DNA from: Actinomyces israelii DSM 43320
GTDB taxonomy: Bacteria; Actinomycetota; Actinomycetes; Actinomycetales; Actinomycetaceae
Direction of reading: 5' to 3'
Length of the DNA stretch: 64,000 bases
NCBI RefSeq assembly: GCF_000711965.1
Contig: NZ_JONS01000006.1
Coordinates: 1-64,000 of the forward strand
In this document: positions 63,731 through 64,000 of the stretch, in pieces
Position numbering within the stretch: the stretch's first letter is position 1
Layout of the letters: the number at the start of each line of letters is the position of its first letter
Position numbers and translations under genes: made by a program
Notes under the pieces: generated by a model
What the model was told of the DNA's origin: nothing
The model's database searches: none
The model's input: the letters and a program-made list of their open reading frames with translations, nothing else

Positions 63731-64000
63731 TCAGGCGCGCAGAGCTCCGGCCTCGATGAGGGCGCGCAGTGGCGCCTCGTCGTCGGCAATGGTCTCCACG
63801 TGCTGCGGCAGCGCGAGCAGCCCGGTGATCTCCGGCGGGACGGGCTGGGCCCGCCCCAGCGCCTCGGTCACGGTCCCGCCGAACTTCGCGGCCTTGGCCG
63901 TCTCAAGCACGAGGGTCGGAAAGCCCGGCTCCATGAGCCTGAGCGCCACCGTGACGCCGTCGGCCGTGTGCGGGTCGATGAGCCTGCCCGTGGCAGAGTG
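63731..64000 (-). CDS. thrC: Threonine synthase, C-terminal part (runs off the window)
   Basis: The last 89 residues of a protein continuing beyond the right edge: HTADGVTVALRLMEPGFPTLVLETAKAAKFGGTVTEALG, which is the C-terminal end of threonine synthase (DPHTA.G......P.ILLETA.P.KF...V.EALG). It converts O-phosphohomoserine to threonine with PLP. The catalytic Lys is outside the window. The stop is at 63731-63733. The assignment rests on this C-terminal block only. Confidence 0.85.
   Translation of the reverse strand, partial: HSATGRLIDPHTADGVTVALRLMEPGFPTLVLETAKAAKFGGTVTEALGRAQPVPPEITGLLALPQHVETIADDEAPLRALIEAGALRA

Overview
The window is from a high-GC actinobacterium, most likely Actinomyces or a close relative in the Actinomycetaceae (inferred from gene content and synteny, no database search). 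It spans the replication origin neighbourhood. Reading right to left from about 47 kb, the minus strand carries dnaA, dnaN, recF, a DciA/DUF721 gene, gyrB, gyrA, a DUF3566 gene, tRNA-Ile, a DLW-39-type microprotein and tRNA-Ala. To the right, the plus strand carries rpmH, rnpA, yidD, yidC, jag, rsmG, parA and parB. This is the classical actinobacterial oriC arrangement. An ECF-type ABC importer operon, preceded by a plausible DtxR/IdeR iron box, is inserted on the opposite strand between gyrB and the DciA gene.

From 15.3 to 30.8 kb lies the conserved cell-envelope and division locus: tRNA-Leu, then fhaA-fhaB-pstP-rodA/ftsW-pbpA-pknA-pknB, mostly joined by 4-bp stop/start overlaps. It is followed by a class E sortase with a coupled 51-residue membrane protein, crgA, an aldo/keto reductase, a cyclophilin and a rhomboid protease. 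The left 15 kb is accessory or metabolic: an HxlR/NmrA divergent pair, a MerR regulator with a carboxymuconolactone-decarboxylase gene, a membrane methyltransferase, an aldo/keto reductase, an AspT-type transporter, a phosphoribosyltransferase, cstA with a YbdD-type gene, an esterase and a VanZ-like gene. The right edge holds ddl, a PLP aminotransferase, a sugar O-acetyltransferase and the C-terminal part of threonine synthase.

The most striking feature is a region of about 7 kb (53.3-60.4 kb) to the right of parB with no intact gene. It contains nine sites with the ParB centromere core (parS, TTTCACGTGAAA), and a tenth lies inside parB. One site is the exact centre of a 66-bp perfect palindrome just after ddl, so it is probably both a centromere site and a terminator. 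The rest of this region holds decayed debris: an IS481-like fragment and an M23 peptidase pseudogene with two frameshifts.

Other non-genic structure includes a dispersed intergenic repeat (units of CGAGATCGGT at about 22-bp spacing) at nine loci, none of them found between 27 and 63.6 kb. Two small MITE-like families with terminal inverted repeats are present. A cluster of DnaA boxes sits at 30.9-31.1 kb, 14 kb from dnaA. Remnants of IS110, IS3 and IS630 transposases fill the remaining gaps.
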